This document shows positions 17,904 to 27,298 of a stretch of DNA of 34,534 nucleotides, piece after piece. Each line of letters opens with the position of its first letter. The first letter of the stretch is position 1. Made by a program: the position numbers and the translations under genes. Origin of the DNA: Osedax symbiont Rs2 (GTDB lineage: Bacteria > Pseudomonadota > Gammaproteobacteria > Pseudomonadales > Balneatricaceae); assembly GCA_000416315.1 (NCBI GenBank), contig ASZI01000138.1:1-34534 (forward strand), read 5' to 3'. The notes under the pieces are model-generated. The model saw nothing but the letters and a program-made list of their open reading frames with translations. It was not told the origin of the DNA and searched no databases.

Positions 17904-18428
17904 TCAACCCGCTTTAGATTCCAGCTTAGCTGTAGTGACATCAAACTTGATGGTATCGCCTTTTTCAATAGACCCGTCAGTTCCTTCGTTGTAGTAAGTA
18001 ATTGATATTACTGTGTAAATCAACGAAAACGTCTCTACAGGCAGATTGCCATCGGTACAGCTAACTTGATAGTTCGAAATGCGACACTTTTCCAGTGTAA
18101 AGATCAAGTGAGGTTGAATTTTGTCACCACCACGATCTGGCTTGGTCATGATTATTTCAATCTTTTTTCCCTCAGCTCCCGGGGCAAAAAGCATAGTCGT
18201 CAGATGTGGACTGGCTCCATCTGAGCCGCGTGAGAGACTTACCTCACCCAGTGCTACCATTCCCTTATCTGCATTATTAGCATTACCGACGTCGATGGAA
18301 ACGCCACGCACACCTCCCCAGCTCATAGTATCTATGGCGAAAACACCTTTTTTTCCGCCGATTTCACTAACAGTAGCACCGCCTTTGATAGTATCGATTC
18401 CATCTATACGCATAAACATTGAAGCCAT
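17904..18428 (-). CDS. hcp: Hcp (TssD), T6SS inner tube protein
   Basis: Hcp forms hexameric rings that stack into the secreted tube. The 174-residue protein starts MFMRIDGIDTIKGGATVSEI and has SWGGVRGVSID, LSRGSDGASPHL and EKCRISNYQVSC, all typical of the Hcp1-like family. No toxin extension is present. The strongest Shine-Dalgarno of the locus (AAGGAG, six bases before ATG) agrees with an abundant structural protein. It lies 55 bases after tssA, with a leader hairpin in between. Confidence 0.96.
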   Translation of the reverse strand: MASMFMRIDGIDTIKGGATVSEIGGKKGVFAIDTMSWGGVRGVSIDVGNANNADKGMVALGEVSLSRGSDGASPHLTTMLFAPGAEGKKIEIIMTKPDRGGDKIQPHLIFTLEKCRISNYQVSCTDGNLPVETFSLIYTVISITYYNEGTDGSIEKGDTIKFDVTTAKLESKAG

Positions 18429-18456
18429 TGTATTCTCCTTAATTGTTTTTTTAATT

Positions 18457-18482
18457 TTAGGACAACTTTCAAACTATCCTAA
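18457..18482 (-). other. Hairpin in the tssA-hcp junction
   Basis: Just past the tssA stop, the minus strand has TTAGGA ... TCCTAA arms (6 bp, extendable by wobble pairs) with a short loop. It is followed by A-rich rather than U-rich sequence and then by the hcp ribosome binding site. It is therefore not a terminator; a processing or 5'-stabilising element for hcp mRNA is possible. Confidence 0.45.
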
Positions 18483-18483
18483 G

Positions 18484-19833
18484 TCACCATGTAAAATCAT
18501 CTGCTACTGGCTTTGCTGCATTATTGCCATTAGCTTTTTCTCTGCCCACTGCTGCCACTGGACTGCCATTTGACTTTTCATTTGTCGCTGCATCTTGCTG
18601 CAGTGCACTAGCGTGGCTCTGGAGGCGCTCTAGTTCTGCACTATTGATAGTCGCCCGTGGAATAATGGTTTTGTCCCCCGTTTCCAACCCCGCCATTTGG
18701 CTGATGCGCTGCATTACCGGTTCATTGTCCCCGACCATTTCATCAAGAAGTTGCGGAAGCGACATATAACCCCAGCGTATTGAACGCTCCAGCAACATAT
18801 ATATCGGACTGTGCGGCTCGGGACGGCGAAAAAAATCGGCGATTGTACGCAGCTGCTCAAAAGCCTGATCCCGGTGATATAGCTCTGTATTTGTACTTAA
18901 TTGTACTTGCGGGACACTATTGTTTTTAGAATCAGCTGCAGCAGGTTCGTTCTGCTGTGCATCTGTGAGCTGCGCATCGACGTTATCCGACGCTACCGAT
19001 TCCCTCTGTTCAATAGCACTTAAAGGCCAAGTCGCAAAACAATCACCCAACAGGAACTGCATGGCACCGAGAAGATTGTTTATGACTTTTAATATGAATT
19101 TAAAACTGATGCTCTTAGCCTGCACTTTAAGACAGTGCTGATTGACATTTTTTTCTAGCTTAGCGACTTCTTTGAGTATGGCATCCAGTGCCACAATTTT
19201 TTCTTGTAGAAGGTTGCTGTTTGCTGCAAAAAATTGTTTTGACTCTTCTTTCAATGACTGCAGAGAACCCGACCTCTCGGCTGAGAAAAACTGGGTGTAA
19301 TTAATTGTTCCAATTAATGGCAGATTGGACAGCGGCATTGCCAAAAAGCCACTACTCTCACTCTCACCGGCTAATTGCCACAGAGGTTTGACTTTAAATT
19401 CAGCCCACTCCCTATCGTATTCAGTCGCCTCGTTACTCTTTAATTTTTCGACCGGGGGTTTAGGCTGTAAATCGACCCATTGGGCATCAATTACTTGCAC
19501 AAAGACCTTGAGTGCGTCACGCAGGTTATTGAGTGGATCGGGAGTGAACAACTGCGCAGAAATGAACCAGCAGAAGACTTCAATATCTTTCGAGTTATTT
19601 TGTAGACACTCTCGACAGCTATCGCCAAGGGCTCGCCAGTTATTGGCGTTGCCCTCTAACAACTCTTTGTCTGACATTGCATCGGGCGATTCCATCAGCT
19701 GCCTATAACTTGACTGAGCCTGATTAAAATTATTGCGTAACGCCCTGTATAAAGTCTTATTCGCTTTTAAGTATTCACCGCAGACAGCATCGTCAGATAT
19801 CGGCAGGGGTAGGGTTTCCATCACATTATCCAT
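18484..19833 (-). CDS. tssA: TssA, T6SS assembly cap protein (ImpA/VasJ type)
   Basis: TssA primes and coordinates tube/sheath polymerisation at the end distal to, or near, the baseplate. The protein (449 residues) has an ImpA_N-like N-terminal domain (about 8-130; PLPISDDAVCGEYLKANK, NNWRALGDSCRECLQ) and the VasJ-type C-terminal block FFRRPEPHSPIYMLLERSIRWGYMSLPQLLDEM at about 338-370, shown here in part as RRPEPHSPIYMLLERSI. A variable linker lies between them. A variable C-terminal tail (about 395-449) is rich in Ala, Asn and Ser. The ATG has no strong Shine-Dalgarno. It is the first gene of the T6SS operon and faces away from mutS. Confidence 0.92.
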   Translation of the reverse strand: MDNVMETLPLPISDDAVCGEYLKANKTLYRALRNNFNQAQSSYRQLMESPDAMSDKELLEGNANNWRALGDSCRECLQNNSKDIEVFCWFISAQLFTPDPLNNLRDALKVFVQVIDAQWVDLQPKPPVEKLKSNEATEYDREWAEFKVKPLWQLAGESESSGFLAMPLSNLPLIGTINYTQFFSAERSGSLQSLKEESKQFFAANSNLLQEKIVALDAILKEVAKLEKNVNQHCLKVQAKSISFKFILKVINNLLGAMQFLLGDCFATWPLSAIEQRESVASDNVDAQLTDAQQNEPAAADSKNNSVPQVQLSTNTELYHRDQAFEQLRTIADFFRRPEPHSPIYMLLERSIRWGYMSLPQLLDEMVGDNEPVMQRISQMAGLETGDKTIIPRATINSAELERLQSHASALQQDAATNEKSNGSPVAAVGREKANGNNAAKPVADDFTW

Positions 19834-19883
19834 AGATTGATTTTTTTAACCCCAGTCAGCGGATAAATTTTTGAGGGTGAATG

Positions 19884-19902
19884 GATGAAATTCATTATTA
19901 TC
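19884..19902. promoter_or_regulatory. Fur-box-like sequence near the tssA promoter
   Basis: GATGAAATTCATTATTATC matches the 19-base Fur consensus (GATAATGATAATCATTATC) at 13 positions by eye; the minus strand carries an exact GATAAT hexamer. It lies about 50-70 bases upstream of the tssA ATG, downstream of the candidate promoter. AT-rich spacers give such matches by chance, so this is a moderate lead. Confidence 0.35.
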
Positions 19903-19930
19903 ACTCAGCTTATTCTCATTTTTATTATGC

Positions 19931-19958
19931 TATTTATTACTTAGGTTTATTGAGACAA
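19931..19958 (-). promoter_or_regulatory. Candidate sigma-70 promoter for tssA
   Basis: On the minus strand, TTGTCT (19958-19953) and TAAATA (19936-19931) are separated by 16 bases. Transcription would start near 19924 and give a leader of about 90 bases before tssA. The match is fair, not strong. Confidence 0.3.
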
Positions 19959-20158
19959 CCATCAGTATGCGTGGGTCGCCAGATAAAAACTAACAATTTG
20001 GTCGCACATTTCCTACCCCGCAACATCCACATGCCTCGTCAAAGCCATACAATAAGCTGCATAAGCAATGCTGGGAGATAATTTCAGACCTCAAAAAGTC
20101 AAGCCATCGAAACTCTGAGGAATGATCTGAGAATACTATAAACATCTCTTAAATTACA

Positions 20159-20177
20159 GTTAATCAGTATCATTCTC
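20159..20177. promoter_or_regulatory. Second Fur-box-like sequence, upstream of tssA
   Basis: On the minus strand GAGAATGATACTGATTAAC matches the 19-base Fur consensus at 15 positions by eye, including GAGAATGATA typical of Fur sites. It lies 326 bases upstream of the tssA start and 560 upstream of mutS. It would be more persuasive if a promoter were shown next to it. Confidence 0.4.
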
Positions 20178-20552
20178 ATATTCTGTGAATGTAATTCTCA
20201 ATATTCACAATCGGTCTAAAAATTGTACCAGTAAATCAACTGTCAAATCTAAGCGAGCTAGCTGCATGTCGCATAGCCAATATACTGCTAGGACAGCTTG
20301 CAGTGGATAGGCCGAATATAATTTGCTGCGCATATTAAAGCTATTTTTGATCAATAAACGCTGCCTTTATCTGACTGTTGTGCTTGAGCATCTCTCCCGA
20401 TAAGCCCATTAATTGACCGCCACCCTATCCTCCTTACCCTCAGACCTGGTTTTCAGCACCATTAGAGTTATCTTTATCTTTGGACTGTATATTCTCAACT
20501 GTCTTATAAGAGAGAGGTTTGGTATTCTGTACTGCTGTCATTATCAGGCCAC

Positions 20553-20580
20553 TTTGATCAAATTGGTAACTTTGTATAAT
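20553..20580 (+). promoter_or_regulatory. Candidate promoter for mutS
   Basis: A perfect TATAAT at 20575-20580 is preceded 16 bases upstream by TTTGAT (20553-20558). This would give a leader of about 150 bases ahead of mutS. The -35 element is weak. Confidence 0.4.
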
Positions 20581-20643
20581 TAGTATAGGTTGTAGTATCA
20601 ACATCGCTTAAACAAACACTCCCTATCCCTAAACCTATAGTAA

Positions 20644-20669
20644 CAATTAATATACAGTGACATTAATTG
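20644..20669 (+). repeat. Inverted repeat in the mutS leader
   Basis: CAATTAAT and ATTAATTG are perfect 8-base inverted arms separated by 10 bases. They could be an operator or a weak AT-rich hairpin in the mutS leader RNA. Confidence 0.5.
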
Positions 20670-20704
20670 ACCAATCACGACACCCCAAAAAAACAGATAA
20701 CCAT

Positions 20705-20718
20705 ATGTATTCATACAT
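20705..20718 (+). repeat. Palindrome just before mutS
   Basis: ATGTAT-TC-ATACAT is a perfect 6-base inverted repeat 18 bases before the mutS ATG. It would lie immediately upstream of the weak ribosome binding site (GCGAAG). Confidence 0.5.
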
Positions 20719-20736
20719 CTTATTGCGAAGAAACAC

Positions 20737-23334
20737 ATGAACAGTAAAAACTTAAAACAACAACACACCCCTATGATGCAACAGTACTTTAAAATAAAAG
20801 CTGAGCATCCCGATCAAATCGTGTTTTACCGTATGGGTGATTTCTATGAAATGTTTTTTGATGATGCTAAGCGCGCTTCGCAGTTATTGGGCATCTCGCT
20901 AACTGCCCGGGGTAAAGCCGGCGGTGAACCTATTCCTATGGCGGGCTTCCCCTACCACTCAGCTGAAACCTATATAGGCAAGATCGTGCGCGCTGGCGAA
21001 TCCGTGGTTATTTGCGAACAAGTGGGAGACCCAGCGACCAGCAAGGGACCGGTCGCCCGTGAAGTAGTGCGTATTGTCACCCCGGGCACCCTCAGTGATG
21101 AAGCTTTCCTGGATGAAAATAGCGATAACTTACTACTGGCAATCAACCAACAACAGCAGCATTTTGGCCTGGCAGTGGTCGATATCAGTACCGGTTATTT
21201 CAGCTTGCAGGAACTGCAGGGAACTGACGCATTACTTGGAGAACTTGAACGCTTAAAGCCTAAAGAAGTACTGTTTAACGAAGATAGCCAGCTAGCTGGG
21301 TTACTGCAACACTGTCAAGGACTGCGATCGCAGGCACCTTGGCACTTTGAGGGAGAAAGTGCCAGACGTTTACTCTGCCGCCAGTTTAATACTCAGGATT
21401 TACAAGGCTTTGGCTGCGATGAAATGGAACTGGCGATCAGCGCCGGCGGCGCCCTGCTGCAGTACGCCAAAGACACCCAGCGTTCGGCGCTACCTCACGT
21501 ACAGCGGATCAGCGTTGAGCAGCGCAGCGACACTGTGATTATTGATGCCGCCACCCGTAAAAATTTAGAACTGGATCAAAATTTATCCGGCGGTCGGGAT
21601 AATACTTTGGTCAGCGTCATCGACAATACCAGCACTGCAATGGGCTCACGCATGCTACGTCGCTGGATCAATCAGCCACTGCGTAATCTTGATACTTTAA
21701 GTCAACGTCAACAGGCAGTGCACTGGCTACTTGACGATTATCGCTTCGAAAACATCGCCACAGATCTAAAACAGATCGGCGATGTTGAACGTATACTGTC
21801 CCGAGTAGCACTGCGCTCAGCCAGACCCAGAGATCTGGAGCGATTACGTGATAGCTTGAATATACTACCGGGACTGCAACAGCAACTGAGCACTGAACCT
21901 GTCAGCCGCATCGCCCATTTAGCCGGCACTATTAGCCAGTATCCGCAAATGAGCGAACTGCTGCAGCGGGCTATTATCGACAATCCACCGGTAGTGATCC
22001 GCGATGGCGGAGTGATAGCAATAGGCTTTGACGAAGAATTGGACGAGCTCAGGGGTATCAGCGAAAATGCCGGTGACTACCTGTTGAAACTGGAAGCAAA
22101 AGAGCGTGCCCGCACAGGCGTCAGCACCTTAAAAGTGGGTTACAACCGCGTGCACGGTTACTTCATCGAAATGAGTAAGGCGCAGGCACAAGCTGCAGAA
22201 ATCCCCGCAGAATATGTGCGTCGTCAGACCCTCAAGAATGCTGAGCGATTCATTACTGAAGAACTGAAAGCTTTTGAAGATAAGGCACTGTCGGCGAAAA
22301 GCCGGGCACTGTCCCGTGAGAAAGCCCTCTATGAACAGCTATTGGAAGACACCGCCAGTGCGCTTAACCAACTGCAAGACAGCGCCACTGCACTGGCAGA
22401 ACTTGACACCTTGGCGAACTTTGCCGAGCGCGCCGAAAGCTTATCCTTTAGTGCACCAGTACTGTGCCAACAGCCGGGAATTTCTATTAGCGGCGGTCGC
22501 CACCCGGTAGTGGAAAAAGTGTCCGACAAGCCTTTTGTTGCCAATGATCTAGAGCTGAACCAGCAGCGGCGGATGCTGATCATTACCGGCCCTAACATGG
22601 GCGGTAAGTCTACCTATATGCGCCAGGCAGCACTGATTACACTACTGGCGCACATCGGCTCATTTGTACCGGCGCAGAGCGCCACTATTGGACTGGTTGA
22701 CCGAATTTTCACGCGCATGGGCTCCTCTGATGACCTAGCCGGTGGCCGCTCAACTTTTATGGTTGAGATGACCGAAACTGCCAACATATTAAACAACGCT
22801 ACTGCTAAGAGCTTAGTGTTGATGGATGAGATTGGCCGTGGCACTAGTACTTTTGACGGGCTATCACTAGCCTGGGCCTGCGCCGAATACATCGCCCGTA
22901 AAGTTAATGCTTTTACCCTCTTTGCCACTCACTACTTTGAACTCACTGTCTTACCCGAACAACTTAGCGCAGTGGAAAATGTTCATTTGACCGCCTTAGA
23001 GCACCAAGACAATATTGTCTTTATGCACGAAGTTAAAGAGGGGGCAGCCAGCCAGAGCTACGGCTTGCAAGTAGCTAAATTGGCCGGTATCCCAATGCAT
23101 GTAATAGGTGATGCTCGCACTAAACTGCAACAATTGGAACTGGGCAGCAGTCAACAAAACAGTGTTAATGCAGCTCAGAATGTGGATAAACCTATGCAGA
23201 GTGACATGTTTGCAGCAGTGACTGTGCAGACACACCCGGCAATAGATAGCTTGAGTGAGATCAACCCGGATGAGCTGACCCCAAGGGAAGCACTAGACGC
23301 CCTGTACGCACTTAAACAACAGCTGACTAGTTAG
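20737..23334 (+). CDS. mutS: DNA mismatch repair protein MutS
   Basis: MutS recognises mismatches and small loops and recruits MutL. The 865-residue protein shows every key element: mismatch-reading GDFYEMF with Phe36 and Glu38 in the same positions as E. coli, the connector/core/clamp domains, Walker A GPNMGGKS at 618-625, Walker B/signature [12 protein letters not shown] from 697, and a C-terminal tail. The tail carries QSDMF (821-825), a plausible beta-clamp-binding motif, and the conserved oligomerisation helix [20 protein letters not shown] near the end. The ATG has a weak Shine-Dalgarno (GCGAAG). Its 3' end overlaps the convergent RNase gene by eight bases. Confidence 0.98.
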   Translation: MNSKNLKQQHTPMMQQYFKIKAEHPDQIVFYRMGDFYEMFFDDAKRASQLLGISLTARGKAGGEPIPMAGFPYHSAETYIGKIVRAGESVVICEQVGDPATSKGPVAREVVRIVTPGTLSDEAFLDENSDNLLLAINQQQQHFGLAVVDISTGYFSLQELQGTDALLGELERLKPKEVLFNEDSQLAGLLQHCQGLRSQAPWHFEGESARRLLCRQFNTQDLQGFGCDEMELAISAGGALLQYAKDTQRSALPHVQRISVEQRSDTVIIDAATRKNLELDQNLSGGRDNTLVSVIDNTSTAMGSRMLRRWINQPLRNLDTLSQRQQAVHWLLDDYRFENIATDLKQIGDVERILSRVALRSARPRDLERLRDSLNILPGLQQQLSTEPVSRIAHLAGTISQYPQMSELLQRAIIDNPPVVIRDGGVIAIGFDEELDELRGISENAGDYLLKLEAKERARTGVSTLKVGYNRVHGYFIEMSKAQAQAAEIPAEYVRRQTLKNAERFITEELKAFEDKALSAKSRALSREKALYEQLLEDTASALNQLQDSATALAELDTLANFAERAESLSFSAPVLCQQPGISISGGRHPVVEKVSDKPFVANDLELNQQRRMLIITGPNMGGKSTYMRQAALITLLAHIGSFVPAQSATIGLVDRIFTRMGSSDDLAGGRSTFMVEMTETANILNNATAKSLVLMDEIGRGTSTFDGLSLAWACAEYIARKVNAFTLFATHYFELTVLPEQLSAVENVHLTALEHQDNIVFMHEVKEGAASQSYGLQVAKLAGIPMHVIGDARTKLQQLELGSSQQNSVNAAQNVDKPMQSDMFAAVTVQTHPAIDSLSEINPDELTPREALDALYALKQQLTS

Positions 23335-24217
23335 GCGCTTTTTGCCACAGCGCTGCCCTGGCCTGTGACTGTGTGTCAAAACAGCGCTCTCCTGCCGCGA
23401 CATTAATTACTACCGATTGATAATTTCGGTGTTGCGGCAAAAAATAGTATTTGCGACCGCTGCGTTTAGAGATATTTCCTTTAATTTTGCAGTTACGATT
23501 AACATCAACCTCATCCACTACATCGGCGGGCACTACTGCTCGCTCGGTGCTGTCGCTAGCCGGGCAACTGACCGACTGAAAGCCATTGTCATAACAAAAC
23601 TGCCACTGCTGGGACTTTTTTTGATACTTTACCGATCCAGCGACTAAATGTGGGTTGTTGCTGTACCACCACCTGAGACTCGAGGCTGCGTAGTTCAGCT
23701 GTTGCAACGGCAAATTTAGCTGCCGATGCATTGCTTGCGCTTTGCTTAAATAGCCAACAGGGCTTCTCAGCTGGGGGTCAGCCATGCAAGTGCCATGGTA
23801 TTCATATTCATGCTGTAACAGCCAGACACTGGGAGTCATACACAAGAAAGGCTGCAAATCTGTTCGGGCTATTTTCAGCTGATCACCCAGACAAGCTCGC
23901 GGATAATCAGCGCTACTGCTGGCGGCACTTTGCGGCCACAAACCATGCAAGATATAGGCAAATTTTCTGCCACTGCCGCACTGTAAATAATCCTTCTGTC
24001 CCGGCCGTTTGCTTTTGCTGCTGATTTTGTCGCAATAAGCAGCACTCCAGCCATAGGACAGTAAATAGCTGTCTGACCTGATTGCTCTTATATCCGCTGC
24101 AGAGACAGTATTATCGTAATCACTGTAACTATCGAGCTTGTCCACACAGCTGGTGGAAACAGCAACTGTGGATAAACCGATTAGAGCCAAAGCCACTGCG
24201 CATTGAAACTTACTCAT
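23327..24217 (-). CDS. rna: RNase T2 family ribonuclease (RNase I type), secreted
   Basis: RNase I-type enzymes cut single-stranded RNA non-specifically in the periplasm through a 2',3'-cyclic phosphate. Both active-site blocks are present: CAS I HGLWPQ (His91) and [15 protein letters not shown] (His136, Glu137, His141). The N-terminus [20 protein letters not shown] is a signal peptide; cleavage lies near STS-C24, and the cysteine gives only a poor lipobox. Several cysteines suggest disulfides. The length (296) is slightly above E. coli RNase I. GGGAG lies five bases before the ATG. There is no hint that it belongs to the T6SS: a Sec signal and a separate transcription unit speak against an effector. 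Confidence 0.92.
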   Translation of the reverse strand: MSKFQCAVALALIGLSTVAVSTSCVDKLDSYSDYDNTVSAADIRAIRSDSYLLSYGWSAAYCDKISSKSKRPGQKDYLQCGSGRKFAYILHGLWPQSAASSSADYPRACLGDQLKIARTDLQPFLCMTPSVWLLQHEYEYHGTCMADPQLRSPVGYLSKAQAMHRQLNLPLQQLNYAASSLRWWYSNNPHLVAGSVKYQKKSQQWQFCYDNGFQSVSCPASDSTERAVVPADVVDEVDVNRNCKIKGNISKRSGRKYYFLPQHRNYQSVVINVAAGERCFDTQSQARAALWQKAPN

Positions 24218-24358
24218 TTACACTCCCTGGTACGAGCAACATCAACATTGACGTCTGATTTTACGAATATTATATAGGTAAACCAGCAAATAGGTCATTG
24301 CCCGATTTTAGCTATACAGGCAATTGCTACATTAATCTTGTACAGGCATAAACCACAA

Positions 24359-24386
24359 TTGGCTAAAATTGCTGGCAGCATATATA
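24359..24386 (+). promoter_or_regulatory. Candidate promoter of the secreted unknown protein gene
   Basis: TTGGCT (24359-24364) and TATATA (24381-24386) are 16 bases apart, about 60 bases before the ATG at 24446. The match is modest. Confidence 0.3.
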
Positions 24387-24445
24387 TTTAACAGTGTTAG
24401 ATAGCTCTCGTCGCTTCAATTCAATTAAATCATATAGGTGTAAGT

Positions 24446-25096
24446 ATGCACTGGATTAAAACAACAATACTCGCTCTAGTATTCACAGGCATCAGCTTAT
24501 CCGCATCTGCTGAGCCACAATCTCACACTCACATTAAACACATCACCAGCAGCTGGCCCGACGCACCTAAACAAATGGGACTACTGCAAGTTGCTCTCAA
24601 CGAAACTGCCATTGCCACTTTGTATATAAAACTGGCGCAAACGCAAGCGACGGATCTCGCCTGGATTAAATTGCATATCAGCAGGGCCAAACATGCATTA
24701 GATGGCGCTCAATATGGAGATGGCGGGCTGGGTTACGGAGTGGTTAAAGCCGCCAGAGGCATTACAAAACATATACTTCTGGCAGCCAACTCACCGGATG
24801 CCTCTGTAAACGTGAAACTTCACAGCCAGCGGATAGTCGTAGGAGCCAACAATACAGCGGCGGTAGCGACTCAGATGCTGCTGATTTGTAACTCGGTCTC
24901 CAGCGCTATTTCCACTTCACAGGCACTGGCCCTGACTCGGCAGTTAGAAGAACTTTCCGGGATATTGTTAACAGGTGAAGACATCAACTATGACGGTGAA
25001 ATTAATGTCATCCAAAAAGAGGGCGGCCTTACCTTCTCACAGCAACAGATAATCTTTATGGCCAGGGCAGAAGGGCTGATCAAAGTCAAAAAGTAG
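24446..25096 (+). CDS. Secreted protein of unknown function
   Basis: I do not recognise a family. The 216-residue product has a clean Sec signal peptide (MHWIKTTILALVFTGISLSA, cleavage near ASA-EP at residue 22) and is otherwise mostly predicted helical. Notable features are histidines at 77, 83 and 109 spaced along two helices around a Gly-rich turn (YGDGGLGYG, 90-98), and DINYDGEI at 179-186, which resembles the start of an EF-hand loop but lacks the closing glutamate at position 12. A metal- or heme-binding helical bundle is imaginable, not shown. The gene has a good Shine-Dalgarno (AGGTG, six bases before ATG) and its own terminator, so it is a real single-gene unit. Confidence 0.8.
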   Translation: MHWIKTTILALVFTGISLSASAEPQSHTHIKHITSSWPDAPKQMGLLQVALNETAIATLYIKLAQTQATDLAWIKLHISRAKHALDGAQYGDGGLGYGVVKAARGITKHILLAANSPDASVNVKLHSQRIVVGANNTAAVATQMLLICNSVSSAISTSQALALTRQLEELSGILLTGEDINYDGEINVIQKEGGLTFSQQQIIFMARAEGLIKVKK

Positions 25097-25118
25097 CCAG
25101 ACTGGTAAGCCTTAACCC

Positions 25119-25150
25119 ACAAAAAAGCCCTCGTTAAGAGGGCTTTTTAA
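25119..25150. terminator. Bidirectional terminator between the unknown secreted gene and pnp
   Basis: AAGCCCTC-GTTAA-GAGGGCTT forms a perfect 8-bp stem flanked by AAAAAA on the left and TTTTT on the right. It can therefore terminate both the plus-strand gene ending at 25096 and the minus-strand pnp transcript ending at 25169. Confidence 0.93.
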
Positions 25151-25168
25151 GGAGCTAATTAATAAAAA

Positions 25169-27256
25169 TTAATCTTCCTGAAGATCTTTCATAGAAAGCT
25201 TGATACGACCGCGAACATCGACATCTAGTACTTTAACTTTGATCATCTGATCCATCTTGATGTAGTCTGTCACTTTCTCAACACGCTTGTTGTCGATTTG
25301 TGAAATGTGCACCAGACCATCTTTACCAGGTAAGATGTTAACAAAGGCACCAAACTCTTCCAGACGTACCACTTTACCTTCGTAGATCTTACCAATTTCG
25401 GCTTCTGCAGTAATCCCCAACACGATATCAGTGGCTTTCTTCGCCGCTGCTTTATCCGCTGCATAGATACGCACAGTACCGTCATCATCTAGATCGATCA
25501 TGGCGCCAGTTTCTTCAGTTATGCCGCGAATAGTAGCGCCGCCTTTACCGATAACGTCACGGATCTTCTCAGGGTTAATCTTGATCAAAGTCATCGCCGG
25601 AGCGTTGTCTGGTAGTTCAGGACGTGCGTAACCTATAGTTTGCGCCATCTCTTTCAAGATGTGAGTACGTGCTTCCAGCGCCTGATCAAGAGCAATTTCC
25701 ATGATCTCTTCAGTGATACCAGTGATCTTGATATCCATCTGCAGTGCAGTAATACCCTGCTCTGTTCCGGCTACTTTAAAGTCCATATCACCTAAGTGAT
25801 CTTCATCACCTAAGATGTCAGTTAAGATGGCGAACTTCTCGCCTTCTTTAACTAGACCCATGGCGATACCGGCTATAGGAGATTTTAGCGGAACACCCGC
25901 ATCCATCATTGCCATAGAGGCACCACAAACAGAAGCCATAGAGCTAGAACCGTTAGATTCTGTAATCTCAGACACTAAACGTATAGTGTACGGAAAATCT
26001 TCCTGTGATGGCAGCATAGCGGCAACAGAGCGACGCGCCAGACGACCGTGACCAATCTCACGACGATTAGTAGAACCCATACGGCCCGCTTCACCAACTG
26101 AATACGGAGGGAAGTTGTAGTGCAACATGAACGGGTCTTTACGTTCGCCTTCGATAGCATCGATCAACTGCTGATCGCGTGAAGTTCCAAGCGTACAAGT
26201 AACAATTGCCTGAGTCTCACCACGAGTAAACAACGCAGAACCATGAGTACCAGATAGAATGTTAACTTCTGTATTGATTCCGCGAACAGTCTTACTATCA
26301 CGACCATCGATACGCGACTGACCATTGACGATACGCTGACGAACAGTTGATTTTTCAAGGGCGCTTACAACACCTGAAACTTCTTTATCCGTAGCTTGAC
26401 CTTCATCGCCTGATAACTCTGTAACGGCTTTAACGCGAAGTTCAGCCATCATTGCCTGGCGCTGCATTTTATCAGCAGTCTGGTAAGCAGTAGCGATACC
26501 CGCACCGACTAGCTCGGTAACTTGCGCTGTTAGTGCTTCGTTGGTCGCAGGTGCATTCCACTCCCATCTAGGCTTGCCCGCTTCAGCGGTTAATTCAGCG
26601 ATGGCATCGATAGCACCCTGAAATTCAGTGTGAGCAAAAAGTACCGCACCTAACATTTCATCTTCGCTAAGCTCGTCAGCTTCAGATTCAACCATTAGTA
26701 CCGCATCTTTAGTACCGGCAACAACCATGTTGAGTTCAGAAGTTTCAAGCTGCTCGTAAGTTGGGTTTACAATGTAGCCTGTTTCTTCTGTGAAACCTAC
26801 ACGGGCACAGCCAATCGGGCCGGCAAATGGGATTCCAGAGATAGACAGCGCCGCTGATACACCAAGCATAGCAGCGATATCAGGATCGTTGATTTTATCC
26901 GCAGACATAACCGTACAGATAACTTGTACTTCGTTCATATACCCTTTAGGGAATAGTGGACGAATTGGACGGTCTATTAAACGTGAGGTTAAAGTCTCTT
27001 TCTCAGAGGGACGAGCTTCACGCTTGAAGAATCCACCGGGGATCTTACCGACAGCGTAATACTTTTCTTGATAGTGTACTGACAGCGGGAAAAAGCCTTG
27101 GCCTTCTTTAGCAGCCTTAGCGCCAACTACTGTACATAGTACTTGTACGCCTTCGATGGTGACTAATACGGCACCTGTTGCCTGGCGTGCAATACGGCCA
27201 GTTTCTAGAGTAACTTCCTGGTTACCTAGTTTAAACTTCTTAATAATCGCTTCCAC
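25169..27256 (-). CDS. pnp: Polyribonucleotide nucleotidyltransferase (PNPase)
   Basis: PNPase degrades RNA 3' to 5' by phosphorolysis and is a degradosome component in related bacteria. The 695-residue protein has two RNase PH-like core domains (about 1-225 and 310-540; [20 protein letters not shown] and [17 protein letters not shown]), a KH domain with GKGG near 563-570, and a C-terminal S1 domain (about 620-690, [20 protein letters not shown]). The start is GTG at 27256, chosen because GAGGA lies six bases upstream and [20 protein letters not shown] is the family N-terminus. It is the last gene of the rimP-pnp group and has a long structured leader. Confidence 0.98.
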   Translation of the reverse strand: MEAIIKKFKLGNQEVTLETGRIARQATGAVLVTIEGVQVLCTVVGAKAAKEGQGFFPLSVHYQEKYYAVGKIPGGFFKREARPSEKETLTSRLIDRPIRPLFPKGYMNEVQVICTVMSADKINDPDIAAMLGVSAALSISGIPFAGPIGCARVGFTEETGYIVNPTYEQLETSELNMVVAGTKDAVLMVESEADELSEDEMLGAVLFAHTEFQGAIDAIAELTAEAGKPRWEWNAPATNEALTAQVTELVGAGIATAYQTADKMQRQAMMAELRVKAVTELSGDEGQATDKEVSGVVSALEKSTVRQRIVNGQSRIDGRDSKTVRGINTEVNILSGTHGSALFTRGETQAIVTCTLGTSRDQQLIDAIEGERKDPFMLHYNFPPYSVGEAGRMGSTNRREIGHGRLARRSVAAMLPSQEDFPYTIRLVSEITESNGSSSMASVCGASMAMMDAGVPLKSPIAGIAMGLVKEGEKFAILTDILGDEDHLGDMDFKVAGTEQGITALQMDIKITGITEEIMEIALDQALEARTHILKEMAQTIGYARPELPDNAPAMTLIKINPEKIRDVIGKGGATIRGITEETGAMIDLDDDGTVRIYAADKAAAKKATDIVLGITAEAEIGKIYEGKVVRLEEFGAFVNILPGKDGLVHISQIDNKRVEKVTDYIKMDQMIKVKVLDVDVRGRIKLSMKDLQED

Positions 27257-27298
27257 GATATATCCTCTTTTTTAATAATAACGATGCCAAAAGAGCGA

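Larger units (their letters stand above)
19834..20736. other. 903-base AT-rich divergent spacer between tssA and mutS
   Basis: No convincing gene is seen. The longest plus-strand frame (19881-20081, 66 codons) has no Shine-Dalgarno and unusual composition (His/Tyr/Ile-rich). Signals that can be pointed to are two Fur-box-like sequences (19884-19902, 20159-20177), a candidate tssA promoter (19931-19958), a candidate mutS promoter with a perfect TATAAT (20575-20580), and inverted repeats at 20644-20669 and 20705-20718. The stretch from about 20180 to 20520 shows nothing I can assign; an unrecognised small RNA is possible. Confidence 0.6.

Noticed and set aside
19881..20081. 66-codon plus-strand frame in the tssA-mutS spacer
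   Set aside because: It has no Shine-Dalgarno, a His/Tyr-rich composition unlike a protein, and overlaps the likely tssA promoter and a Fur-like site.
23327..24217. RNase T2 protein as a T6SS effector
   Set aside because: It has a Sec signal peptide, lies outside the T6SS operon on the far side of mutS, and both active-site blocks fit housekeeping RNase I.
23327..24217. RNase T2 protein as a lipoprotein
   Set aside because: The cysteine at residue 24 is preceded by STS with a serine at -3, a poor lipobox; ordinary signal-peptidase cleavage is as likely.
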